Source of the DNA: RGUW01 sp049421025
GTDB taxonomy: Bacteria > Cyanobacteriota > Cyanobacteriia > PCC-6307 > Cyanobiaceae
Length of the DNA stretch: 9,418 bases
Direction of reading: 5' to 3'
NCBI GenBank assembly: GCA_049421025.1
Contig: JBMSMG010000064.1
Span: forward strand, 1 to 9,418
Under the pieces are notes generated by a model that did not search any database, was not told the origin of the DNA, and worked only from the letters and a program-made list of their open reading frames with translations. Of this stretch, positions 1-5,255 are shown in pieces; the stretch's first letter is position 1; each line of letters opens with the position of its first letter. The position numbers and the translations under genes were made by a program.

Positions 1-258
1 TCAGAGCACGCCGCGGGCAGCCAGGCCCTGAATCGCACCGATGCCAAAGATGTGACCCAGGCTCAAGGTGCCGAGCATGGCCCCATGGCTCAGGCCGCCG
101 AACATGGCGGCGTTGGGCAGCTGCAGGCCCACGTTGGGCTGCTTGATCGTGGCTTTGCCGATGGCGATCGCGATCACGTTGCAGACGATCATCACCAGCG
201 CCACCTTGGGCGACCAGCTGACGGAGGCAGGAGCGATGGCCAGAAGGGGAGCGAGCAT
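1..258 (-). CDS. psaK: Photosystem I reaction centre subunit PsaK
   Basis: The 85-residue product matches cyanobacterial PsaK along its whole length. A short N-terminal segment beginning MLAPLLAIAPA precedes a first membrane span at about residues 17-38, a polar loop with KQPNVGLQLPNAAMFGG, and a second span at about residues 58-80 ending GLAARGVL. PsaK is a two-helix peripheral subunit of photosystem I in the thylakoid membrane and is known to take part in antenna and state-transition interactions. The ATG at 258-256 gives the usual family length. An in-frame TTG at 294 would add 12 residues not expected in the family. The gene lies 68 bp downstream of the DUF3593 gene on the same strand and could be co-transcribed or have its own promoter. 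The stop codon occupies the first three bases of the window, so the gene is complete. Confidence 0.95.
   Translation of the reverse strand: MLAPLLAIAPASVSWSPKVALVMIVCNVIAIAIGKATIKQPNVGLQLPNAAMFGGLSHGAMLGTLSLGHIFGIGAIQGLAARGVL
164..171. repeat. HIP1 octamer GCGATCGC
   Basis: A perfect copy of the palindromic highly iterated palindrome HIP1 lies inside psaK. HIP1 is strongly over-represented in many cyanobacterial genomes and scarce in marine picocyanobacteria. Confidence 0.7.
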
Positions 259-294
259 GGATCCGGATTCCAACCGTCCCATCTTCCGGGGCAA

Positions 295-308
295 GCCAGC
301 GGCCTGGC
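295..308 (-). other. Small inverted repeat in the psaK leader
   Basis: The sequence reads GCCAG-GCCG-CTGGC on the minus strand: a perfect 5-bp stem with a 4-base loop, between the DUF3593 stop and the psaK start. It has no following T run, so it is not a convincing intrinsic terminator. It could be a weak attenuating or processing hairpin between the two genes, or chance in GC-rich DNA. Confidence 0.2.
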
Positions 309-326
309 GTGCGGCTTAAGACTTGT

Positions 327-650
327 TCATCGCTCGCTGCTTTGCTCGCGGCTGGCCAGGCTGAACCCGGCGGCCACCAGCAGGTTGGACAGCGTCAAAA
401 AGGCCTCGGCTCCGCCGTGCAGCGGGTCGACATCGGCCAGCTGCCGGCCCACCAGTTGCTGGGCGATCACGGCTGCGGCGATGGTGACCGCCACAAACAC
501 CAGCGTCAGCTCAAAACCCCGCAGGGCCAGCGGCGGAAAGCCCTCGATGCGCCGGGCAAACCACAAAAAGGCCAGATAGGGCAGCAGCGACAGCACAAAC
601 AAAGGCGACGGATCGATCGCCGCCAAGCCGTCAAGCAACGGCTCAACCAT
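327..650 (-). CDS. DUF3593 family membrane protein
   Basis: The 107-residue protein starts MVEPLLDGLAAIDPSPLF and carries about three hydrophobic segments (roughly residues 16-34, 45-66 and 82-98). The conserved-looking LADVDPLHGGAEAFLTLSN stretch before the last span matches my memory of DUF3593, a family of cyanobacteria and plastids with no function I can name. I chose the ATG at 650-648 because it overlaps the end of the upstream DUF2499 gene by 8 bp, which indicates translational coupling, and because an earlier start would add an unrelated 18 residues. The pairing with DUF2499 suggests the two proteins act together in a membrane, perhaps the thylakoid given psaK downstream; that link is inference. 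Confidence 0.8.
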   Translation of the reverse strand: MVEPLLDGLAAIDPSPLFVLSLLPYLAFLWFARRIEGFPPLALRGFELTLVFVAVTIAAAVIAQQLVGRQLADVDPLHGGAEAFLTLSNLLVAAGFSLASREQSSER

Positions 651-948
651 GGCGCACACCCTGCTGGCGCAGCAGGTTCCAGGCGGCCAGGGCCAGCGCG
701 CCATTGCCGATGCAGGTCAACGCTGCCTGCAGCACCACCAGGCCGTTGAGCGATGGCGTGTTGTCAAACACGTGCCAGGTGCAGGCGGCCATGGCGCTGC
801 CCAGGGCCGGCACCATGGCCAGGGCCAGCCAGCGCCACCCACCCTCGCTGCGGCGCCGTCCCAGCGCGACAACAGCAGCGATCGCCACCAGCCACTCGAT
901 CACGGAGCTGATGTGGATCCACCAGGTGGGTAGCGAGAGGGCGTGCAT
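643..948 (-). CDS. DUF2499 (Ycf49-like) family membrane protein
   Basis: The 101-residue protein begins MHALSLPTWWIHISSVIEWL and has three hydrophobic stretches (about residues 11-30, 40-57 and 66-92). The N-terminal H-L-P-T-W-W-I-H pattern and the central ACTWHVFDN are typical of the DUF2499 family, also called Ycf49-like, found in cyanobacteria and chloroplasts. The invariant-looking histidines and tryptophans (H2, W9, W10, H12, W58, H59) sit at membrane edges and could bind a cofactor or pigment, though that is only a suggestion. It is the first gene of the minus-strand group leading to DUF3593 and psaK, and is read divergently from csaB across a short 57-bp gap. Function is not established to my knowledge. 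Confidence 0.8.
   Translation of the reverse strand: MHALSLPTWWIHISSVIEWLVAIAAVVALGRRRSEGGWRWLALAMVPALGSAMAACTWHVFDNTPSLNGLVVLQAALTCIGNGALALAAWNLLRQQGVRHG
878..885. repeat. HIP1 octamer GCGATCGC
   Basis: This is a second perfect HIP1 copy, inside the DUF2499 gene. Confidence 0.7.
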
Positions 949-1005
949 GGCCTGACTCTATGGAGAACCGCAGCGGTGCAGCACGCCCTAGCCTCGCGCC
1001 GCGAC
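949..1005. promoter_or_regulatory. Divergent intergenic region, DUF2499 / csaB
   Basis: Only 57 bp separate the two divergent start codons, so promoter elements for both must lie here or inside the opposite gene. On the minus strand TAGAGT, a 4-of-6 match to TATAAT, occurs just before the DUF2499 start, but it is too close to the ATG to be convincing. I see no strong -35 on either strand. The assignment rests on gene arrangement. Confidence 0.25.
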
Positions 1006-2088
1006 ATGTCACCTTCGGCGGCTGTTTTGAGTATTTCTGCCCCTGCTGCGAGCGCCCCAGCCCCGGTGTTGCTGTGCGGGTATTACGGCGAACACAACCT
1101 GGGCGATGACGCGCTGCTTGAGGTGCTGTTGCAGCAGCTGCCGGCCTCGGTCAAGGCCCTGGTGACGGCCCGCGATCGCCAGCAGGTTCAGGAGCGCTTT
1201 GGCGTTGCCACGGTTGATCGCCGCCGACTGACTGCAGTGCTCAAGGCCCTGTCCGGTTGCCGGGCTCTGGTGCTGGGCGGCGGCAGCCTGCTGCAGGATT
1301 CCACCAGCTTCAACAGCCTGCTTTATTACGCGGCGTTGATCATGGCGGCGCGCTGTCAGGGCAAGCCGGTGCTGCTTTGGGGCCAAGGGCTTGGGCCCCT
1401 GCGCCGTCGCCGCAGCCGCCTACTGGTACGCGCCTTGCTGCCGCTGGTGAGCCAGGTTTGCTGGCGCGATCCCGACTCAGCGCAACTGGCGGCGCGCCTG
1501 GGCCGCCCGGGCGGCCATGCGCCTGATCCGGTTTGGGCTTCAGCGGGCGTGCAGTGGCGCGGCCGGGGGGGGGCGCTTGTGGTGTGCTGGCGTCCCACGC
1601 CGCTGCTGGTGGGCCGGGCGTGGCAGTCCTACCTGGAGGCGCTGGGGCGCCTCGCCGTTCAGGCTGAGCGTGAGGTCATCTGGCTGCCCTTGCACCGCGG
1701 CCAGGACAGCGACTTGCTCTCCCAGCTGCAGGAGCAGGGGCTCGTGGACGATGGCCTGCGCCGCCGCAGCCGCCAGGTCGAGGCCCTGACCCCGCGCGAA
1801 GCCAAGGCTGTCTTTGCCACGGCAGGGTTGGTGATCTCGATGCGCCTGCATGGCTTGATCCTGGCGGCAGTGAGCGGTGCTCCCTGCGCGGCGCTCAGCT
1901 ATGACCCCAAGGTTCAGGCTGCCGCCAGCGCCCTGGGTTGCCCCTGCCATGACCTGCAGCAAAGTGCTACGGCCGATCAGCTGCTGCAGCACTGGGCGGC
2001 GGTGCTTGATCAACCGCCGGCCTCGAACCACCTTGGCGCGCTAGCCAGCCAGGCCAGAGGCCACAGCAGGGTGCTGGATCTGCTTTAA
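1006..2088 (+). CDS. csaB: Polysaccharide pyruvyl transferase CsaB
   Basis: The 360-residue protein has the hallmarks of the CsaB/polysaccharide pyruvyl transferase family: GYYGEHNLGDDALL (about residues 25-38), GGGSLLQD (about 91-98), WGQGLGPL (about 125-132), and the C-terminal SMRLHGL (278-284) close to the active site. CsaB transfers pyruvate from phosphoenolpyruvate to a cell-wall polysaccharide; in bacteria with SLH-domain proteins the ketal pyruvate is the anchor for those proteins. Cyanobacteria hold their outer membrane to the wall through SLH porins, so that is the likely role here. The ATG at 1006 is preferred because an ATG at 943 would overlap the divergent DUF2499 start; neither has a clear Shine-Dalgarno. 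The 3' end overlaps the convergent phosphatase gene by 4 bp. A run of nine G at 1565-1573 lies in the reading frame. Confidence 0.88.
   Translation: MSPSAAVLSISAPAASAPAPVLLCGYYGEHNLGDDALLEVLLQQLPASVKALVTARDRQQVQERFGVATVDRRRLTAVLKALSGCRALVLGGGSLLQDSTSFNSLLYYAALIMAARCQGKPVLLWGQGLGPLRRRRSRLLVRALLPLVSQVCWRDPDSAQLAARLGRPGGHAPDPVWASAGVQWRGRGGALVVCWRPTPLLVGRAWQSYLEALGRLAVQAEREVIWLPLHRGQDSDLLSQLQEQGLVDDGLRRRSRQVEALTPREAKAVFATAGLVISMRLHGLILAAVSGAPCAALSYDPKVQAAASALGCPCHDLQQSATADQLLQHWAAVLDQPPASNHLGALASQARGHSRVLDLL
1172..1179. repeat. HIP1 octamer GCGATCGC
   Basis: This is a third perfect HIP1 copy, in the 5' part of csaB. I found none in the remaining 8.2 kb. Confidence 0.7.
1565..1573 (+). repeat. 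G9 homopolymer inside csaB
   Basis: Nine consecutive G bases encode part of the R-G-G-A stretch around residues 187-190. The frame is intact across the tract as given. A gain or loss of one base would remove the C-terminal half, including the SMRLHGL motif. Confidence 0.8.
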
Positions 2089-2984
2089 CGCTGCAGGCGG
2101 GCCGTGTCGATCACCTTGCCTTGGCTGTCGATGCCGTTGATCGTCAGGGTGTCGCCTTCAAAGATCAGTTCGCCAAAGCTGAAGGTGCTGGCCGCCCTGG
2201 CTGTGCGGCTGTTGGCCACCACAGGCCTCAGGCTGGCACCGCCTCCGCCCACCACCAGGTAGGTGGTGCCATTGATCGCCTTGGTGCGCTCGTAGTTGTG
2301 CTCATGGCCATTGATATAGAGCTGCACGCCATAGCGCTCAAACAGTGGGCTCAGGCGGGCAATCAGGGCTCGGTCATCGCCATACAGGCCTGCCGAATAG
2401 ATCGGATGGTGGCCCACCACCACCTTCCAGGGGGCGCTGCTGGCCGCCAGGGCCTGTTTCAGCCAGGGCAGCTGATGCTGCCAGCGGGCGTTGACGTTGG
2501 TATCGAGCAAGAAGAACTCGACATCACCGCGGCGCACGCTGTACCAGCGTCCCTTCATGCCGAACGGTTTAAAGGCGACCTGAGCGTTGCCGTTGCCGCT
2601 GCGGATGTCGTGATTGCCCAGCACCGCATGAAACGGCACTCGCGCGGCGATCAGCTCGCGGTAGGGCTTGTAAAAGGTCTGCTCAATGCCACCCAGATCA
2701 CCGTCGCCCCAGGCTGAGCTGGCATAAATGTTGTCGCCCCCCAGGATCACCAGATCCACAGGATCGCGGCTTTGGATCGCGCCCATTTGCGCGCCAACGG
2801 CCCGTTGGTTGCGGTTGCCGCTACCAAAGTCGGCCGTTGCCAGCACGTGCAGGCGCTTTGGCGTCGAGGCCTGCTGTGGCGCCGGGGGTGGCGCACCAGG
2901 CAGCGGCTGGGCTTTGCCCAAGCTGGCCAAGGCTCCCCCAAGCACGCTCCACGGCAGCAGCTGCAGCAGTTGGCGGCGTTTCAT
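2085..2984 (-). CDS. Exported purple-acid-phosphatase-type metallophosphatase
   Basis: The 299-residue protein shows the five metal-ligand blocks of purple acid phosphatases in order: D52 in TADFG, GGDNIY (D84 and Y87), GNHD (N124, H125), GHHP (H192) and NGHEHNYER (H227, H229). Y87 is the tyrosine that gives the di-metal centre its colour in the family. Size and layout resemble the small tartrate-resistant (ACP5-like) type. The N-terminus MKRRQLLQLLPW followed by a hydrophobic stretch and a proline-rich linker looks like a signal peptide, possibly Tat because of the RR pair, placing it in the periplasm or lumen. The likely role is hydrolysis of phosphate esters, perhaps for phosphate scavenging. 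Its ATG overlaps the peroxiredoxin stop by 4 bp (ATGA), so the two are translationally coupled. No Pho box is visible. Confidence 0.88.
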   Translation of the reverse strand: MKRRQLLQLLPWSVLGGALASLGKAQPLPGAPPPAPQQASTPKRLHVLATADFGSGNRNQRAVGAQMGAIQSRDPVDLVILGGDNIYASSAWGDGDLGGIEQTFYKPYRELIAARVPFHAVLGNHDIRSGNGNAQVAFKPFGMKGRWYSVRRGDVEFFLLDTNVNARWQHQLPWLKQALAASSAPWKVVVGHHPIYSAGLYGDDRALIARLSPLFERYGVQLYINGHEHNYERTKAINGTTYLVVGGGGASLRPVVANSRTARAASTFSFGELIFEGDTLTINGIDSQGKVIDTARLQR

Positions 2985-3559
2985 GCGCGTTGCTCTTGAA
3001 GACGGACCAGCTCGGCAAGCACGTCCTGGCTATGGCCCGCTGGCCGCACTCCAGTCCAACTGGCCTGCAGCAGGCCTTGGGGATCAATCAGAAAGCTGTG
3101 CCGCTGTGAAAAAGGCGGTATCCAGGAGCCATAGGCCTTGCTCACCATCCCGCCGGGGTCAGAGAGCAGCGGGTAGGTCAGCCCTTCGCTGCCGCAGAAC
3201 GAGGCATGTTGATCGGGGTCATCGGCACTGACTCCGATCACCTGGGCGCCGGCTGCCCGAAAGGACGCCAGATCGCGCTGAAATCCCCTGGCTTCAAGGG
3301 TGCAGCCACTGGTGAAATCCTTGGGGTAGAAATACAGAACCACCCAGCTGCCAGCCAGATCGCCCAGCTTCAAGCGTGTGGGCTGTGCATCGCCGTTAGG
3401 TCCCGGAGCCACCCCATCAAGGCTGAAGGCTGGGGCGGCCTGGCCGAGCGCGGGCAGGGTGCCGCCCAGGGCCTGGGCGGGTTGGGCGCGCCCCCCCAGA
3501 GACAACAAAGCCAGGGCTCCGAAGCGGAAACCCTGGCTCAGCAGTTCACGGCGTTGCAT
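2981..3559 (-). CDS. bcp: Exported peroxiredoxin, PrxQ/BCP type
   Basis: This 192-residue thiol peroxidase has the PrxQ/BCP core: LYFYPKDFTSGCT with peroxidatic C86, GVSADD at 109-114, and FLIDPQG with the nearby R153. It reduces hydrogen peroxide and organic hydroperoxides with electrons from a thioredoxin. The usual PrxQ resolving cysteine five residues after the peroxidatic one is replaced by R91. A second cysteine, C122, lies 36 residues downstream, the spacing I recall for C48/C84 in the Xanthomonas BCP, so this is probably a 2-Cys enzyme of that subtype. An N-terminal extension of about 30 residues (MQRRELLSQGF, hydrophobic core, AQPAQA) looks like a twin-arginine-type signal with cleavage after the AQA, so it acts in the periplasm or thylakoid lumen. 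It lies 29 bp after rpmB and overlaps the phosphatase start. Confidence 0.88.
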   Translation of the reverse strand: MQRRELLSQGFRFGALALLSLGGRAQPAQALGGTLPALGQAAPAFSLDGVAPGPNGDAQPTRLKLGDLAGSWVVLYFYPKDFTSGCTLEARGFQRDLASFRAAGAQVIGVSADDPDQHASFCGSEGLTYPLLSDPGGMVSKAYGSWIPPFSQRHSFLIDPQGLLQASWTGVRPAGHSQDVLAELVRLQEQRA

Positions 3560-3563
3560 GGGC

Positions 3564-3578
3564 GGGCAGGAACTGCCC
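3564..3578 (-). other. Hairpin directly before the peroxiredoxin start
   Basis: On the minus strand GGGCAG-TTC-CTGCCC forms a perfect 6-bp stem with a 3-base loop ending five bases before the peroxiredoxin ATG (GCCC and one more C intervene). There is no T run, so it is not a standard terminator. Because it occupies the ribosome-binding region it could restrain translation or mark an mRNA processing point between rpmB and the downstream genes. Confidence 0.35.
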
Positions 3579-3588
3579 AGCTTTTAGC

Positions 3589-3825
3589 TCAGAGTTTGGC
3601 CAGATTGATGCCCAGCTCGCGCGCATAGGCGCCAAGACCCTTCTTCTGAATGGTCTTGAGAGCGCGGGTCGACACGCGCAGCTTCACAAAACGGTTGCCT
3701 TCGGCCCACCACAGACGCCGCTCCTGCAGGTTGACCTGCTGCAGCTTCTTGGTGCGCACGTGGGAGTGCGAGACGGCCATGCCGTTGTTGGCGCGCTTGC
3801 CGGTGAGATCACAGACGCGGGACAT
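3589..3825 (-). CDS. rpmB: 50S ribosomal protein L28
   Basis: The 78-residue basic protein matches bacterial/plastid L28 throughout: MSRVCDLTGKRANNG at the N-terminus, the SHVRTKK block, then NLQERRLWW and the C-terminal STRALKTIQKKGL. The length is normal for the cyanobacterial form. L28 is a component of the large ribosomal subunit. It is the first gene of the minus-strand group that continues into the peroxiredoxin and phosphatase genes, and its 5' end faces the thioredoxin-like gene across a 113-bp intergenic region where its promoter must lie. No obvious Shine-Dalgarno precedes the ATG. Confidence 0.97.
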   Translation of the reverse strand: MSRVCDLTGKRANNGMAVSHSHVRTKKLQQVNLQERRLWWAEGNRFVKLRVSTRALKTIQKKGLGAYARELGINLAKL

Positions 3826-3938
3826 GGACCGTTCAACGTTGTCAGGACAATTTCAGGCGTCCACCACAAGGGTGCTGGCCCGATCGCACACACTACCAAA
3901 GAGCATCCCTAACCTCCCCCAAGATCCAAGACACGCCG
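3826..3938. promoter_or_regulatory. Divergent intergenic region, rpmB / thioredoxin-like
   Basis: This 113-bp gap separates divergent genes and should contain both promoters. On the minus strand TGGTAGTGT, a weak extended -10-like element, occurs about 65 bp before rpmB, without a clear -35. On the plus strand I see no convincing box. No tRNA or other RNA gene is visible here. Confidence 0.35.
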
Positions 3939-4247
3939 ATGCTGCATGTGCTCAAGTTCAGCTCAGAAGACTGCGGCACCTGCCACCGCATGAGCCACTA
4001 CGACGAGCTGGTCTGCAGCGAGCTGGGCTGCAGCTTCGTCAGCGTCATGCTGCAGGACACCGACACCTACCGCCGTTATCGCCGGGTGTTGCTGGCCCAA
4101 TACCCCAACAAAGAGGGCATGGGCTGGCCCACCTATCTGCTTGTGAGCGATCCCGAGGGTGACTTCACCATTCACGGTGAGCTCAAAGGCGGCATGCCCA
4201 AGGGTGACTTCAGGGAGCGGCTCGCCGCCCTGCTGCCGGCAGTCTGA
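3939..4247 (+). CDS. Thioredoxin-like protein with CGTC motif
   Basis: The 102-residue protein starts MLHVLKFSSEDCGTCHRMS, so the redox-active C12-G-T-C15 follows the first beta strand as in thioredoxins. GWPTYLLVS (residues 62-70) supplies the cis-proline (P64) opposite the active site. The lysine- and glycine-rich GELKGGMPKGDF near the end resembles the final strand and helix of the fold. It has two further cysteines, C26 and C31. It is probably a cytosolic thiol-disulfide exchange protein; the substrate is unknown, and CGTC in place of CGPC suggests a redox potential unlike that of standard thioredoxin. The gene is 108 bp upstream of the ParA-family gene on the same strand, so co-transcription is possible but not shown. 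Confidence 0.8.
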   Translation: MLHVLKFSSEDCGTCHRMSHYDELVCSELGCSFVSVMLQDTDTYRRYRRVLLAQYPNKEGMGWPTYLLVSDPEGDFTIHGELKGGMPKGDFRERLAALLPAV

Positions 4248-4264
4248 ACCAACTGGTCTGGTTC
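4246..4264 (+). other. Stem-loop at the end of the thioredoxin-like gene
   Basis: GAACCA-ACTGGTC-TGGTTC gives a 6-bp stem that begins at the stop codon of the upstream gene. The following bases (ACGTTTC) are not a clear T run. It could be a weak terminator or a transcript-end stabiliser. Confidence 0.3.
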
Positions 4265-4355
4265 ACGTTTCAAGACATTGCCCCCGTTGTTGTGTGTGCG
4301 ATGACGGTCAGAGCGCAAGGACCCACTTAAGTTCTGCGGCAGTTGCGCAGCTGCG

Positions 4356-5027
4356 GTGTTCATCACCGTTTCAGGCCAGAAAGGTGGGGTCGCCAAAACC
4401 TGCACCAGCATTCATTTGGCCAGCGTCTGGGCTGATCGCGGCCGCTCGGTCTGCGTGGTCGATGCCGATCGCAACCGTTCAGCTCTGGCCTACGGAATTC
4501 GCGGGGAGCTTCCGTTTGCGATTGTTCCTGTTGAGGCCGCAGCCAAGGCCACCCGCAGCGCCGATGTGGTGATCACCGATGGCCAGGCCAGCAGTGACGA
4601 AGAGGAACTGCGCCACTTGGCCGTGGGTTCAGATCTGGTGCTGCTGCCAACCGCTCCCAAAGCTCGCGCCGTTGAGTTGACGGTTGAACTGGCCCAGCTG
4701 CTGCAGCAGGTCGGTGTTGCCCATGCGGTGCTGCTCGTCAAAGTTGATCCGCGCCAGCAGCGCACAGCCGCTGAAGCGCGTCAGGCCCTTGCCCATCTGG
4801 GGCTGACCGTGTTGGAAGCAGAGATACCCCTGCTGGCTGCTTTTGATAAGGCTGAAACACAGGGTTTACCCGTCTATGCCGCCACCGATGACCGGGGACG
4901 TTCCGATCCCCGGCGCATGGCCGGTTGGTCGGCCTACCAGTCCGTAGCCCAGGAGATCGAATGCCTGATTTCGAAGCCCTTATCCGCCGTCAGCAGGATC
5001 AACGCACCGCTGCCGATCAGCGCCTGA
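4356..5027 (+). CDS. Orphan ParA/MinD-family ATPase
   Basis: The 223-residue protein opens directly with a deviant Walker A motif, GQKGGVAKT, containing the signature lysine K9 and the P-loop K14-T15. Walker A' is VVDADRNRSA (D36, D38). The Walker B strand ADVVITDG (residues 69-76) ends in D75 but lacks the DTPP ending common in ParA. ParA ATPases form ATP-dependent dimers that position DNA, protein complexes or organelles. There is no DNA-binding N-terminal domain and no parB nearby, so this is a small orphan type rather than a plasmid partition protein. The start is GTG at 4356, the only one that leaves the P loop at the usual distance from the N-terminus. The last 67 bp overlap the next gene in another frame. 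Cargo is unknown; the partner may be the small membrane protein downstream. Confidence 0.85.
   Translation: MFITVSGQKGGVAKTCTSIHLASVWADRGRSVCVVDADRNRSALAYGIRGELPFAIVPVEAAAKATRSADVVITDGQASSDEEELRHLAVGSDLVLLPTAPKARAVELTVELAQLLQQVGVAHAVLLVKVDPRQQRTAAEARQALAHLGLTVLEAEIPLLAAFDKAETQGLPVYAATDDRGRSDPRRMAGWSAYQSVAQEIECLISKPLSAVSRINAPLPISA
4951..4955 (+). promoter_or_regulatory. Ribosome binding site for the small membrane protein
   Basis: AGGAG lies five bases before the ATG at 4961, inside the ParA coding sequence. It is one of the few good Shine-Dalgarno matches in the window and fixes the start of the overlapping gene. Confidence 0.65.
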
Positions 5028-5167
5028 CGCTGGTTGAGCCCACGCCCACCAGTCAGGCCATTGGGGCACCGCTTGCCGTGCTCGCCTTTGCTGGTGCGCT
5101 GCTCGGATCGCTGATCGGCACCGCCGGTTTCCAATGGGCCCAGGCCCAGGGTTGGCTGCGGTTCTGA
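4961..5167 (+). CDS. Small single-span membrane protein
   Basis: This 68-residue protein has a charged, glutamine-rich N-terminal half (MPDFEALIRRQQDQRTAADQ, then RLTLVEP) and one hydrophobic segment at about residues 44-60 with a G-S-L-I-G helix-packing motif, ending in AQGWLRF. I do not recognise a named family. The start is supported by the AGGAG at 4951-4955. The first 67 bp overlap the end of the ParA-family gene in the +2 frame relative to it, so expression is likely to be coupled. A soluble basic N-terminus with a membrane anchor would suit an adaptor linking a ParA ATPase to a membrane, but this is inference from position. Confidence 0.65.
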   Translation: MPDFEALIRRQQDQRTAADQRLTLVEPTPTSQAIGAPLAVLAFAGALLGSLIGTAGFQWAQAQGWLRF

Positions 5168-5255
5168 GGCGAAGTGCTGAACGGTTGCATCGCTTACCGA
5201 TTCGTCGCCCCTCGATCTGGTGTGATGCCGCTCAGGTTTGAGACATTCATCCGGC

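Noticed and set aside
943..1005. Upstream ATG for csaB at 943
   Set aside because: It would overlap the divergent DUF2499 start codon and add 21 residues without similarity to the family; the ATG at 1006 is more likely, though this is not certain.
2121..2717. 198-codon open frame on the plus strand opposite the metallophosphatase
   Set aside because: It is antisense to a gene with all five metal-ligand motifs; its own translation shows no fold or motif.
4246..4264. Rho-independent terminator after the thioredoxin-like gene
   Set aside because: The stem is only 6 bp with a 7-base loop and is not followed by a T run, so it is kept only as a low-confidence stem-loop.
4248..4355. Possible small RNA or tRNA in the gap before the ParA gene
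   Set aside because: No cloverleaf, T-loop sequence or clear promoter-terminator pair could be seen.
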